NCBI GenBank assembly: GCA_947475655.1
Contig: CANJOB010000009.1
Span: 1 to 34,442 of the forward strand
Direction of reading: 5' to 3'
Origin: Caulobacterales bacterium
GTDB taxonomy: Bacteria > Pseudomonadota > Alphaproteobacteria > Caulobacterales > Caulobacteraceae
Length of the DNA: 34,442 nt
Positions 9,516 to 17,745 of the stretch are shown piece by piece. Every line of letters starts with the position of its first letter. Position 1 is the first letter of the stretch. Position numbers and translations under genes: made by a program. Under the pieces are notes generated by a model. That model was not told the origin of the DNA. It made no database searches and saw only the letters and a list, made by a program, of their open reading frames with translations.

Positions 9516-10211
9516 TCAGCCGTGTTGCAGGGTGTCGAACTTGGGCCGGATGCCGGCCAGGATCTCGCCCGTGAACTCGTAGTGGACGATTTCAGCGATG
9601 TTGGTGGCATGGTCGCCTATCCGCTCCAGGTTCTTGGCCACGAAGAGCAGGTGGGTGCAGGGGGTGATCGTGCGCGGGTCGCCCATCATGTAGGTGAGCA
9701 GTTCGCGGAAGATGGCGTTGTAGTGCTCGTCGACTTCCTCATCGCGGCTCCACACCTGCACGGCGCGCTCGACGTCCTGGGCGGCGTAGGCGTCCAGGAC
9801 GGTCTTGAGCCGGTCGACCACCAGCTTGCCCATGCGGTCGATCGAGCGGTTGAACGGGGTCACCGGCTCACCCTTGGCCAGGATCAGGCCGCGCTTGGCG
9901 ATGTTCTTGGCCAGGTCGCCGCAGCGCTCCAGCTGCATCGATATCTTCATCGCCGACATGGCGTGGCGCAGGTCCGCCGCCACCGGCTGGCGCAGGGCGA
10001 TCAGGCGCAGGGTCAGGTGCTCGACGTCGGCCTGCAGGGCGTCGATGCGTTCGTCGGCGGCGACCACCGCCGCGGCCTGGGCCACGTCGCGGCGGGTCAT
10101 CGAATCGACGGCGTCGGCGATCTGCGCCTCAACCAGACCGCCCAGGCGGGCGATCTCGGCGCCCAGCTGCGCCAGTTCCTCGCCATAGGCGGTGACCAGG
10201 TGTTCACTCAT
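9516..10211 (-). CDS. phoU: Phosphate signalling regulator PhoU
   Basis: This 231-residue all-helical protein has two PhoU repeats. Recognisable pieces are EELAQLGAEIARLGGLVEAQIADAV at the N terminus, RQPVAADLRHAMSAMKISMQLERCGDLAKNIAKR in repeat one, and CTHLLFVAKNLERIGDHATNIAEIVHYEFTGE in repeat two, each with the metal-cluster E/D-x-x-x-D pattern. PhoU links the Pst phosphate transporter to PhoR and restrains the Pho response when phosphate is plentiful. In many bacteria it follows pstB. Here pstSCAB is absent and phoU is preceded directly by phoR with a 69-base gap that holds a PHO box. Confidence 0.96.
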   Translation of the reverse strand: MSEHLVTAYGEELAQLGAEIARLGGLVEAQIADAVDSMTRRDVAQAAAVVAADERIDALQADVEHLTLRLIALRQPVAADLRHAMSAMKISMQLERCGDLAKNIAKRGLILAKGEPVTPFNRSIDRMGKLVVDRLKTVLDAYAAQDVERAVQVWSRDEEVDEHYNAIFRELLTYMMGDPRTITPCTHLLFVAKNLERIGDHATNIAEIVHYEFTGEILAGIRPKFDTLQHG

Positions 10212-10245
10212 GCGTATTTTCTGTGACCGTCCCCGGCGATGGGGT

Positions 10246-10264
10246 GATGACAGTTTTACGACAG
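10246..10264 (-). promoter_or_regulatory. PHO box upstream of phoU-phoB
   Basis: Read on the minus strand the site is CTGTCGT-AAAA-CTGTCAT-C. That is two 7-base direct repeats of CTGTCAT with a 4-base A-rich spacer, one mismatch from the canonical pair. It sits 34 bases before the phoU ATG and 16 bases past the phoR stop, so it would drive phoU-phoB (and possibly purD) under PhoB control. No convincing -10 hexamer was found at the expected distance. Confidence 0.7.
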
Positions 10265-10280
10265 TTCCGTGACGGTGTCC

Positions 10281-11477
10281 TTAGCCGCCGGCGGAGGCCG
10301 CCCTGGGGGTCATGGCCGGGGCCGCCGGGAAATAGGCGACGAAGGTCGCGCCCCGATCCAGCTCGCTCTCGACGATCAGCCCGCCCTGGTGCCGGTTGAC
10401 CAGGTGCTTGACGATGGCCAAGCCAAGGCCTGTGCCGGCGTTGACGCCGCTCTTCTGGCCGGGCGCGCGGTAGAAGCGCTCGGAAAGCCGGGGCAGGTGC
10501 TCACGCGCCAAGCCCGGCCCTTCGTCGGAAACGGTCAGGGCGACAAACGTCTGGCCGCGGGCGTCGGGCGCCACCAGGGCGTGGCGCGCGCGGGCCTCTC
10601 CGCCGTTGGCCCCGCTGGCCTCCGCCGCCGCCGCGTCCATCCCGCCCTGGACGCGGACCCGCACCGCGCTGCCCGGCGGGGCGTATTTGAGGGCGTTGGC
10701 CACCAGGTTCTGGGCCAGCTGGATGATCTGGTCGCGGTCGCCGACGATCACCGAGCGCCCGTCCGTGGTCATGTCGAGGGCCACGTCGCGCTCCTTGGCC
10801 AGGGGCTGCAGCGCTTCCGCCACCTCGGCCGCCGCCAGGGCCAGATCGACCCGGTCCAGCGGCGGGATGTGCTCGTTCAATTCGATCCGCGACAGGCTGA
10901 GCAGGTCGTCGATCAGCCGCGCCATGCGGTCGGCCTGGGCCTGCATCACCGACAGGAAGCGCTCGCGGGCGGCCTCGTCGTCGCGGGCGTGGCCGCGCAG
11001 GGTCTCGATGAAACCGCTCAGGGACGCCAGGGGGGTGCGCAGCTCATGGCTGGCGTTGGCCAGGAAGTCGGCGCGCATGCGCTCGTTGCGGCGGGCGTCG
11101 GTCTGGTCGCTGAAAGCCACCAGGGCCAGGCGCTCGGGGCCGTCGCCGATATCGTCCAGCGGCCGGGCGGTGACGCGCCAGCAGCGGTCGCGCGGCCCGC
11201 CCTGCTCCCAGATCGCCGTTGCCTCGCGCCGTTCGAACAGGGCCTCGTCCACCGCCTCAAGCACAGCGGGGTGCCGCACCGCCGACAGAAGCCGCCCCTC
11301 CGCCCCGGGCAGGCGCAGCAGGTCGCGCGCCGCAGGGTTGGCGAAGGCGAAGCGCCGGCCGGCCAAGTCCTCAGGCCTTGCCCCGGCCACCAGCATCACC
11401 GGATCGGGCAAGGTCTCCAGCATGGCCCGGAAGGGGCCGCCCCCCTCCGCCACGGTCGATGGCGTCCTAGACGTCAT
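10281..11477 (-). CDS. phoR: Phosphate regulon sensor histidine kinase PhoR, without an evident membrane anchor
   Basis: This 398-residue kinase starts at the ATG at 11477, which is followed by a PAS-like domain (about 15-135, ending LVAFSDQTDARRNERMR). The H box ASHELRTPLASLSGFIETL then supplies the phospho-accepting His. The N box NLVANALKYAPPG, G1 VSDEGPGLAREHLPRLSERFYR and G2 GTGLGLAIVKHLVNRHQG complete the ATPase. Adjacent phoU and phoB identify it as PhoR. Escherichia coli PhoR has an N-terminal membrane segment; none is visible here, and an upstream extension (to 11576) adds no clear helix either. It may be soluble or membrane-recruited. The ATPase contains an Ala/Gly-rich insertion (about 295-325). 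Confidence 0.92.
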   Translation of the reverse strand: MTSRTPSTVAEGGGPFRAMLETLPDPVMLVAGARPEDLAGRRFAFANPAARDLLRLPGAEGRLLSAVRHPAVLEAVDEALFERREATAIWEQGGPRDRCWRVTARPLDDIGDGPERLALVAFSDQTDARRNERMRADFLANASHELRTPLASLSGFIETLRGHARDDEAARERFLSVMQAQADRMARLIDDLLSLSRIELNEHIPPLDRVDLALAAAEVAEALQPLAKERDVALDMTTDGRSVIVGDRDQIIQLAQNLVANALKYAPPGSAVRVRVQGGMDAAAAEASGANGGEARARHALVAPDARGQTFVALTVSDEGPGLAREHLPRLSERFYRAPGQKSGVNAGTGLGLAIVKHLVNRHQGGLIVESELDRGATFVAYFPAAPAMTPRAASAGG

Positions 11478-11624
11478 GCACAGCCCGTTCCTAGATATCG
11501 GCAATGAAACCAAGCGACATATGGCGCACCGCCCTGGCTTGCGATAGACGGAACGGTCGACGCAATTTAGCCGCATCGTCCAATGACTAGGTATCCGCCG
11601 TTTTGGTTTCGAGGCTCCGTTAGT

Positions 11625-14600
11625 ATGCAGCGCAAGCTTTTGGCCGCGACCGTCGCCGCCGGGCCCATCCTGGCCTTGGCCTTCCTGGCGCCGGAGTCCG
11701 CGAGGGCCCAGACGACGGAGATCACCACCGCCACCACCGTCCCGGTGGCCACGGCGACGGCCGCTAACGGCGGCCCGGCCAATATCACCGTCACCACCGC
11801 CGGCGCGATCACCCTGACCACGCCCGGTCCGATGATCACGCTGAACAGCAACAACACCGTCACCACCAGCGGCTCCCTGTCGTCGAGCGGCGTCTCCGAC
11901 TCCACCGGCATCCTGGTCCGGGGCGGCAATACCGGCGCGGTCACGGTCAACGCGCCCATCAGCGTCATCTCGCCGCTCAACCCGCCCGACAACGACGGCG
12001 ACGGCGACGCCGACGGCCCCTTCGCCGACGGCACGGGCCGCTATGGCATCCGCGTGGTCGGTCCGGGCGTCTTCACCGGCCCCATCACCCTCAATCCGGG
12101 CGGCGCCCTGCAGATCAGCGGCAATGACTCCGCCGGTCCGTCAATCGAGACGGGCATGGCCGGCGACCTGAACGTCAGCGGCAACATCAATACCACCGGC
12201 GACCGGGGCTATGGGGTGCGCCTCAACGGACCGCTGACCGGTAATGCGCGCATCCAGGGGACGGTAGCCGTCTATGGCCCGGATTCGGTCGGGGTGGCGC
12301 TGGACGGCGACATCAGCGGCGCCCTGGTGTTGCAGGGCGGGGTCAGCGCCACCGGCTACCGCTACACCCAACGCCCGGTGCTGGAGACCGACCGCAAACG
12401 CCTCGACTCGGACGACAACCTGATCGGCGGGCCGGCGGTGCGTATTTCCGGGAACGTCGGCGGGGGGGTGATCTTCGACATCGCCCCGACCGTGAACGCC
12501 GACGTCGCCGACACCGATGGGGACGGCATCCCCGACATCCAGGAGGGCATCGCCACCATCACCTCCTACGGCTCGGCGCCCGGCGTGGTGGTCGGCTCGG
12601 CCACGCGCGCCACGTCGCTGGGCGTGGTGGGGACGGGGAACAACGCCTACGGCTTCGTCAACCGCGGCTCGATCACTACCGACGGCGTGTTCGACGGCGT
12701 CTCCGCGACCGGCGTCCAGCTCGGCGCCGGCGGCGCGGTCGCCATCGCCAACGGCATCCACAACAGCGGCACGATCAACGCCACGGCCTATTCGGCCAAC
12801 GCCACCGGCATGGTGCTGAACGCGGGCGTCAGCGCCCCGGCGATCGTCAACCTCGGCGCCCTCAACGCTTCCACCACCAGCGACGGGGTCAACACCGTCC
12901 GCGGCTTGAGCATCCAAGCCGGGGCGACCGTCACCAGCCTGACCAACAGCGGCACGATCGTCGCCGGGGTCAACGGCGCCAGGGCCAACGCCATCGCCAT
13001 CGAGGACCTGGCCGGCGGCATCCGCCGCATCGACAACACCGGCACCATCAGCGCCGGTGTCAACAACGTCTCCGGCGCGGCGGTCACCAGCACGCGCACG
13101 GCCGTCGACGCACGCGCCAACACCGCCGGCCTGACGATCCGGCAGGACGGCACGGTCGGGACGATCTCCACCGCCGACACCGACAAGGACGGGGTCGACG
13201 ACGCCCTGGAGCCCGTCCTCAACGGCGACGTGTTCTTCGGCTCCGGCGCCGACCGGCTGGAGCTGGCCAATGGCTCCTTCAACGGCGCGGCCCACTTCGG
13301 CGCGGGCGCCGACAGCCTGGTCATCAGCGGCGGGGCCTTCATGGCCGGCGCCCTGACCGACAGCGACGGACGGCTGACCATCAGCCTCGATAAGGGCGCC
13401 CTGGCGATCCTCAACGCCGAGACCATCCGCGCCACCAGCCTGAACGTCACCTCGGCCGACAGCCAGCTGCTGTTCGCCGCCGACCCGGTCAACCGGTCCG
13501 CGACCCAACTGCTGGTCGGCACGGCGTCCATCGCCGACAAGGCCCAGGTCAGCATGACCCTGTCGTCGATCCTCGACGCCCCGACGCGCTACACCGTGAT
13601 CAAGGCCGGGTCGCTGACCGCCGGCACGCTGACCTCCAGCCTGACCGGCTCGCCCTATTTCTACGTCTCGTCCGCCACGGCCAACACCGCCGCCGGCGAG
13701 GTCTATGTCGATGTGCGGCCGCGCACCGCGACCGAGCTGGGCTTCAACGGCACCCAGACCCAGGCCTACAGCTCGATCATCCAGGCGCTGAAGAACGACG
13801 TCGAACTGTCCCGGCCGCTGCTGGTGCAGACCGGGCGCGACGGCCTGGTTCACCTCTACAACCAGCTGCTGCCCGACCTCGGCGGCGGCACCTTCGACGC
13901 CCTGGCCTATTCGGTTGAGCAGATCGCCGAGGGCATCGGCCAGCGGCCCGACCCCTACGAGCGTTACGGCCCGGACAGCTTCTGGGCCCAGGAGGTCAAC
14001 AGCCTGGTGCGGACCGAGACCGAAGATGTCATGGGCTCCGACACCCAGGTGTTCGGTTTCGCCGGCGGCTACGAGGCCATGGGCGAATTTGGCGGCGCCC
14101 TGGGCGTGGCCGTTGCCTACCTGAACGTACAGGAACGCGACAACGCCGCCCAGGTGGGCGAGCGGACCACCACCTCCGCGGTCCAGGGCGACATCTACTG
14201 GCGCCGTTCGGTCGGCGGCCTGCGCCTGTCGCTGGGCGGCGGCGGCGGCTACGGCTGGATGACGGGCGACCGGCGCTTCTTCTCCGGCGACCTCAACGGC
14301 GACGGCCTCAACGACCTGGCGCGCGAGAACAGCGCCAGCTGGAACAGTCTGATGGGCCACGCCTTCGCCAGCGTCGGCTACGAGCAGGGCTTCGGCCGCT
14401 ACTACCTGCGCCCCGAGGGCCGGCTGTCCTATTTCTACCTTCGCGAGGGCGAGCGGAAGGAAAGCGGCGGCGGCGCTGGTTTCGACGTCACCACCGAGGA
14501 CCGCTCCAGCAGCGCGCTCAACGCCATCGCCGGCCTGACCTTCGGCGCCAGCTTCGGCCGTGACCTGTGGTGGCGCCCGGAAGTACGCGTCGGCTACCGC

Positions 14601-14819
14601 CAGCAGATCGCCGGCTCGATCGGCGACACCGTGGCCCAGTTCGCCGGCGGGACCCCCTTCACCCTGGCGTCCGCCGACAACAAGGAAGGCGCCGTCACCC
14701 TCGACATGGCGCTGCGCGCCGGCACCCCGATGTCCTACGTCGCGGTCGAGGGCGGGGTGGCCGCGGCCAAGCGGCAGAAGCGCTACAACGTGCGCCTCGC
14801 CGGCCGGATGATGTTCTAA
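11625..14819 (+). CDS. Autotransporter (type Va secreted) with calcium-loop motifs in the passenger
   Basis: This 1064-residue protein starts at the ATG at 11625, whose signal peptide MQRKLLAATVAAGPILALAF...ARA-Q ends near residue 28. The passenger (about 30-770) is Thr/Gly/Asn-rich with repeated TNSGTI / IHNSGTI / DNTGTI blocks, typical of a right-handed beta-helix. The last ~280 residues form the autotransporter beta-barrel, from FWAQEVNSLVRTE at about 785 to the terminal aromatic residue in AGRMMF. DxDxDG loops resembling thrombospondin type 3 or EF-hand calcium sites occur near residues 122, 296 and 518 in the passenger and near 889 in a barrel loop. The passenger should be translocated to the cell surface. 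Its function (adhesin, enzyme or matrix protein) is unknown. It is divergent from phoR. Confidence 0.88.
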   Translation: MQRKLLAATVAAGPILALAFLAPESARAQTTEITTATTVPVATATAANGGPANITVTTAGAITLTTPGPMITLNSNNTVTTSGSLSSSGVSDSTGILVRGGNTGAVTVNAPISVISPLNPPDNDGDGDADGPFADGTGRYGIRVVGPGVFTGPITLNPGGALQISGNDSAGPSIETGMAGDLNVSGNINTTGDRGYGVRLNGPLTGNARIQGTVAVYGPDSVGVALDGDISGALVLQGGVSATGYRYTQRPVLETDRKRLDSDDNLIGGPAVRISGNVGGGVIFDIAPTVNADVADTDGDGIPDIQEGIATITSYGSAPGVVVGSATRATSLGVVGTGNNAYGFVNRGSITTDGVFDGVSATGVQLGAGGAVAIANGIHNSGTINATAYSANATGMVLNAGVSAPAIVNLGALNASTTSDGVNTVRGLSIQAGATVTSLTNSGTIVAGVNGARANAIAIEDLAGGIRRIDNTGTISAGVNNVSGAAVTSTRTAVDARANTAGLTIRQDGTVGTISTADTDKDGVDDALEPVLNGDVFFGSGADRLELANGSFNGAAHFGAGADSLVISGGAFMAGALTDSDGRLTISLDKGALAILNAETIRATSLNVTSADSQLLFAADPVNRSATQLLVGTASIADKAQVSMTLSSILDAPTRYTVIKAGSLTAGTLTSSLTGSPYFYVSSATANTAAGEVYVDVRPRTATELGFNGTQTQAYSSIIQALKNDVELSRPLLVQTGRDGLVHLYNQLLPDLGGGTFDALAYSVEQIAEGIGQRPDPYERYGPDSFWAQEVNSLVRTETEDVMGSDTQVFGFAGGYEAMGEFGGALGVAVAYLNVQERDNAAQVGERTTTSAVQGDIYWRRSVGGLRLSLGGGGGYGWMTGDRRFFSGDLNGDGLNDLARENSASWNSLMGHAFASVGYEQGFGRYYLRPEGRLSYFYLREGERKESGGGAGFDVTTEDRSSSALNAIAGLTFGASFGRDLWWRPEVRVGYRQQIAGSIGDTVAQFAGGTPFTLASADNKEGAVTLDMALRAGTPMSYVAVEGGVAAAKRQKRYNVRLAGRMMF

Positions 14820-14890
14820 CCCACCCTAGGGGTGTCCTTCGCGCGTGCGGCCCTGTCAGCAAAACTGCGGGCGCGCCCATTAATCTCCAG

Positions 14891-14919
14891 TTGTCCGATA
14901 GGAATTATGGCGCGTATTT
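14891..14919 (+). promoter_or_regulatory. Candidate housekeeping promoter for the sulfate-binding protein gene
   Basis: TTGTCC (14891-14896) and GTATTT (14914-14919) are separated by 17 bases, a modest match to a sigma-70 type -35/-10. They lie in the 165-base gap after the autotransporter, whose only other notable item is a short CACCC-TAG-GGGTG stem near 14822. The match is too weak to be sure. Confidence 0.25.
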
Positions 14920-14984
14920 AGCGGCGAACCTGTGGACGGTTCGGCCATTTTAAGGTCGTCCGACCCGCCGCCGAGGACGAGCCT

Positions 14985-16013
14985 ATGACCGACAAGCTTT
15001 CCCGCCGCTCCATGCTGGCCGCTGCCGGCGTCGCCGCCGCCCAGCCGGGCCTGGCCGCCGCCCAACCAACCCGTCCGCGGCCGATCACCCTGCTTAATGT
15101 CTCCTACGACCCGACCCGCGAGCTCTACCGGCAGATCAACGCCGCCTTCACCCGCGACTTCAAAGCCCGCACCGGCCAGGACATCACCGTCAACCAGAGC
15201 CACGGCGGCTCGGGCGCCCAGTCGCGGGCGGTGATCGACGGCCTGCCGGCCGATATCGTCACCCTGGCCCTGGCCTATGACATCGACGCGGTGGCCGAGC
15301 GGTCGAAGCTGCTGCCGCCCAACTGGCAGGGCCGCCTGCCGCTGAATTCGACCCCCTACACCTCGACCATCGTCTTCCTGGTCAAGAAGGGGAATCCGCT
15401 GCGAATCCGCGACTGGGCCGACCTGGTCCGCCCCGGCGTGCGGGTGATCACCCCCAATCCCAAGACGTCGGGCGGCGCGCGCTGGAACTACCTGGCGGCC
15501 TGGGCCTCGGTCTCCAAGGCGCCGGACGGGACTCCGGCCAAGGCCCAGGCCTTCGTCGCCGAGCTTTACCGCCATGCGCCGGTGCTCGACACCGGAGCCC
15601 GCGGCGCCACGGTCAGTTTCGCCCAGCGGGGCCTGGGCGACGTGCTGATCACCTGGGAGAACGAGGCGCACCTGGTGCTGCAGGAGTTCGGCGCCGACAA
15701 GTACGAGATCGTCACCCCGCGCAGCTCGATCCTGGCCGAGCCGCCGGTGGCCCTTGTCGACCGCAACGTCGACCGCAAGCGCTCCCGCGGAGCGGCCCAG
15801 GCCTATCTGCAGTTTCTCTACACGCCCCAGGCCCAGGAAATCATCGCCCGCAACCACTATCGGCCGACCAATCCGGCGGTCGCGGCCAAGTACGCCGCCA
15901 GCTTCCCGCGGATCCCGCTGGCGACGATTCGCGATTTTGGCGGCTGGCGTAAGGCTCATGCGGATCATTTTGCCGACGGCGGCGTTTTCGATCGTATCTA
16001 CCGGCCGCGTTAG
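14985..16013 (+). CDS. Sulfate/thiosulfate ABC transporter periplasmic binding protein
   Basis: This 342-residue protein is of the Sbp/CysP type. It starts with [15 protein letters not shown], a leader whose SRRSML looks like a twin-arginine (Tat) signal, followed by an AAA-rich cleavage region. The mature part has [48 protein letters not shown], the [17 protein letters not shown] hinge and [16 protein letters not shown], all sulfate-binding signatures. It would capture sulfate or thiosulfate in the periplasm for a CysTWA permease. No cysT, cysW or cysA lies beside it, so the permease must be encoded elsewhere. A strong intrinsic terminator closes the gene 45 bases downstream, so it is monocistronic. 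Confidence 0.93.
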   Translation: MTDKLSRRSMLAAAGVAAAQPGLAAAQPTRPRPITLLNVSYDPTRELYRQINAAFTRDFKARTGQDITVNQSHGGSGAQSRAVIDGLPADIVTLALAYDIDAVAERSKLLPPNWQGRLPLNSTPYTSTIVFLVKKGNPLRIRDWADLVRPGVRVITPNPKTSGGARWNYLAAWASVSKAPDGTPAKAQAFVAELYRHAPVLDTGARGATVSFAQRGLGDVLITWENEAHLVLQEFGADKYEIVTPRSSILAEPPVALVDRNVDRKRSRGAAQAYLQFLYTPQAQEIIARNHYRPTNPAVAAKYAASFPRIPLATIRDFGGWRKAHADHFADGGVFDRIYRPR

Positions 16014-16057
16014 CGGCCCGCCCGCTCCGCTTCCTCCCCTGGGCGGCACGGTTTCTG

Positions 16058-16089
16058 GGCGGCGGAGCGACCCTCCGCCGCCATTTTTT
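16058..16089 (+). terminator. Intrinsic terminator after the sulfate-binding protein gene
   Basis: A perfect 10-bp GC stem (GGCGGCGGAG / CTCCGCCGCC) with loop CGACC is followed by A and six T residues. This is textbook Rho-independent structure on the plus strand and separates the gene from lovK. Confidence 0.9.
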
Positions 16090-16097
16090 CCTATCCT

Positions 16098-16123
16098 GGA
16101 ACTGGGCTGTAGGCCTGTGCATT
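16098..16123 (+). promoter_or_regulatory. Candidate general-stress (EcfG/SigT-type) promoter for lovK
   Basis: GGAAC (16098-16102) is followed after 17 bases by CATT (16120-16123). The alphaproteobacterial EcfG consensus is GGAAC-N16/17-CGTT, so one base differs in the -10. It lies 43 bases before the lovK ATG and just past a terminator. In Caulobacter, lovK and lovR belong to the general stress circuit, which agrees with this reading. Confidence 0.4.
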
Positions 16124-16166
16124 AACAACCCCTGGTTTCACACCCCATAGCAGCTAAGCTTCAGGC

Positions 16167-17270
16167 ATGACCGACACCCTGCCGAAGACCGACCCCGGTC
16201 AAATCGCCGACCCGGACGTCTTCGCCCAGGCCATGCGCGCCTCCCGCCTGCCGATGATCATCGCCGACGCCCGCGCCCCGGACAGCCCCATCGTCTTCGC
16301 CAATGACGCCTTCCTCGACCTGACCGGCTACAGCCGCGAGGAGGTCATCGGCCGTGACTGCCGCTTCCTGCAGGGCCCGGCGACCGACCCCCTGGCGGTC
16401 CAGCGCCTGCATGAGGCGCTCGAGGGCCAGCACGACACGGTGATCGAGCTCCTCAACTACCGCAACGACGGCGCCACCTTCTGGAACACGATCTACCTCA
16501 GCCCGGTCCGCAGTGGCGACGGGCGGGTAGCCTATTTCTTCGGGGCCCAGGTCGACGTCACCGAGAAGAAGCACGCCGAACTAAGCTTGATGCAGTCTCA
16601 TCTCGATCTGGAATCGGCCGTGGCCTAGCGCACGGCCGAACTGCGCGACACCCTGGGCCAGAAGACCGCCCTGCTGCACGAAGTCGACCACCGGGTGAAG
16701 AACAACCTGCAGCTTATCGCTTCCCTGCTGCTGCTGCAGACCCGACGCGTGCGCGACCCGGCGGTGAAAAAGGCCCTGGGCGGGATGCTGGAGCGAGTCA
16801 ACGCCGTGGCCACGGTCCACCGCCGCCTGTTCCAGAGCGAGGACGTGGCGATGTTCGACCTCGCCGCCTTCGCGCACGATCTGGCCGACGACGCCCTGGG
16901 CGCCGCGGACCGCGGCGACGTCAAGATCAGCCTCGACGCGCAGGCCGTCCAGGTGCCCGCGGCCCTGGCCGCGCCCCTGGCCCTGGTGATCAACGAACTG
17001 CTGCTCGACGCCATCGCCCACGGCTTTCCGCCCGGCCGCGGCGGCCTGATCAAACTGGGGGTCACACATAGCCGGCGCGGCGTACGGATCGAAGTGACCG
17101 ACAACGGCGTTGGTATGGCTGTAGAGCCCTCTTCCGGCCCGGAATCGGTCGGTCTGGGGCTCACCATCGTCGACCTGCTGGCGCAACAGCTGCGGGCCGA
17201 GGTGACCAGAAGTGACGCGGGTCCCGGCGTGAGTACTGTGCTGGAGCTGCCCGTCGACGGCGTGAGTTAG
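16167..17270 (+). pseudogene. lovK: LovK-type blue-light sensor histidine kinase, interrupted by an in-frame amber codon
   Basis: One continuous frame of 368 codons contains a single TAG at codon 154 (16626-16628). Codons 1-153 encode a LOV domain with the flavin-adduct motif GRDCRFLQG (photoactive Cys), preceded by IVFANDAFLDLTGYS and ending in FFGAQVDVTEKK. After the stop, in the same frame, comes RTAELRDTLGQKTALLHEV, then DHRVKNNLQ (H box of the HisKA_2/HWE type), a NELLLDAIAHGF N box and DNGVGM / GLGLTIVDLL ATPase motifs. The full length matches Caulobacter LovK (about 368 residues). The kinase half shows no other damage. No ATG, GTG or TTG lies between the stop and the phospho-accepting His (16689-16691), so simple restart cannot make a working kinase. 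Recent mutation, readthrough or a sequencing error are all possible. Confidence 0.9.
16626..16628 (+). other. In-frame amber codon within lovK
   Basis: TAG sits between GTG-GCC and CGC-ACG-GCC-GAA, where relatives have a sense codon in the helical linker (VAxRTAELR). A single base change from CAG or GAG would create it. The frame is intact on both sides. Confidence 0.95.
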
Positions 17271-17274
17271 GCGT

Positions 17275-17745
17275 TTGATTACGGACGAGCCCTTGGAAGT
17301 TCTGATCGTCGAAGATGAAATCCTGCTCGCCACCGAGCTCGGCTTCCTCGTGGAGGAGGCCGGTTGCCGGGATGTGGGGCACGCCATGAGTTCGGACGAG
17401 GCGCTGATCATGGCCTCCAAGCTGCGGCCCGACCTGGCCCTGGTCGACGTGCACCTGCGCGACGGCCCCACCGGCATCGACGTGGCCCGCAATATCGTCC
17501 AGCACTGCGGCGGGGTGGCCCTGTTCATGACCGCCAACGTCAAGCGCCTGCCGGAGGACTTCGCCGGCGCCCGCGGCGTGATCGGCAAGCCCTATTCCGA
17601 ATACGGGGTGAAGGCCGCCCTGGCCTACCTCGCCATCTGCCTGCGCGACGGCCGCGCCCCCGGCCTGCCCCCCGCCGGCTTCGAGCTCGCGCCTCACTTC
17701 GCCGAGCTGTGGAGCGTCTACGACGTGGTCCCCAAGGCCGGCTGA
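17275..17745 (+). CDS. lovR: LovR-type single-domain response regulator
   Basis: This 156-residue receiver-only protein has VLIVEDEILLATELGFL at the N terminus, phospho-acceptor Asp58 in LALVDVHLRDG, the switch Thr in LFMTAN and the conserved Lys in GVIGKPYSE. The C-terminal extension GFELAPHFAELW has no DNA-binding domain. In Caulobacter, LovR takes phosphate from LovK and feeds the general stress pathway. It starts four bases after the lovK stop at a TTG (17275), with no good ribosome site. A second TTG at 17293 is possible. Its TGA overlaps the next ATG by one base (TGATG), so the transporter that follows is likely translationally coupled. Confidence 0.88.
   Translation: MITDEPLEVLIVEDEILLATELGFLVEEAGCRDVGHAMSSDEALIMASKLRPDLALVDVHLRDGPTGIDVARNIVQHCGGVALFMTANVKRLPEDFAGARGVIGKPYSEYGVKAALAYLAICLRDGRAPGLPPAGFELAPHFAELWSVYDVVPKAG

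Noticed and set aside
11551-11577. GGAAC motif upstream of the autotransporter as an EcfG promoter
   Set aside because: After 17 bases the -10 reads CGCA, which matches only two of four positions of CGTT.
12141-14360. Very long open frame on the minus strand across the autotransporter gene
   Set aside because: Its translation is low-complexity Gly/Ala/Val/Asp/Arg-rich with no domain signal. It is the expected shadow of a GC-rich plus-strand gene with clear signal peptide and barrel.
14820-14984. Terminator after the autotransporter
   Set aside because: A short CACCC-TAG-GGGTG stem lacks a T tract and is too weak to call.
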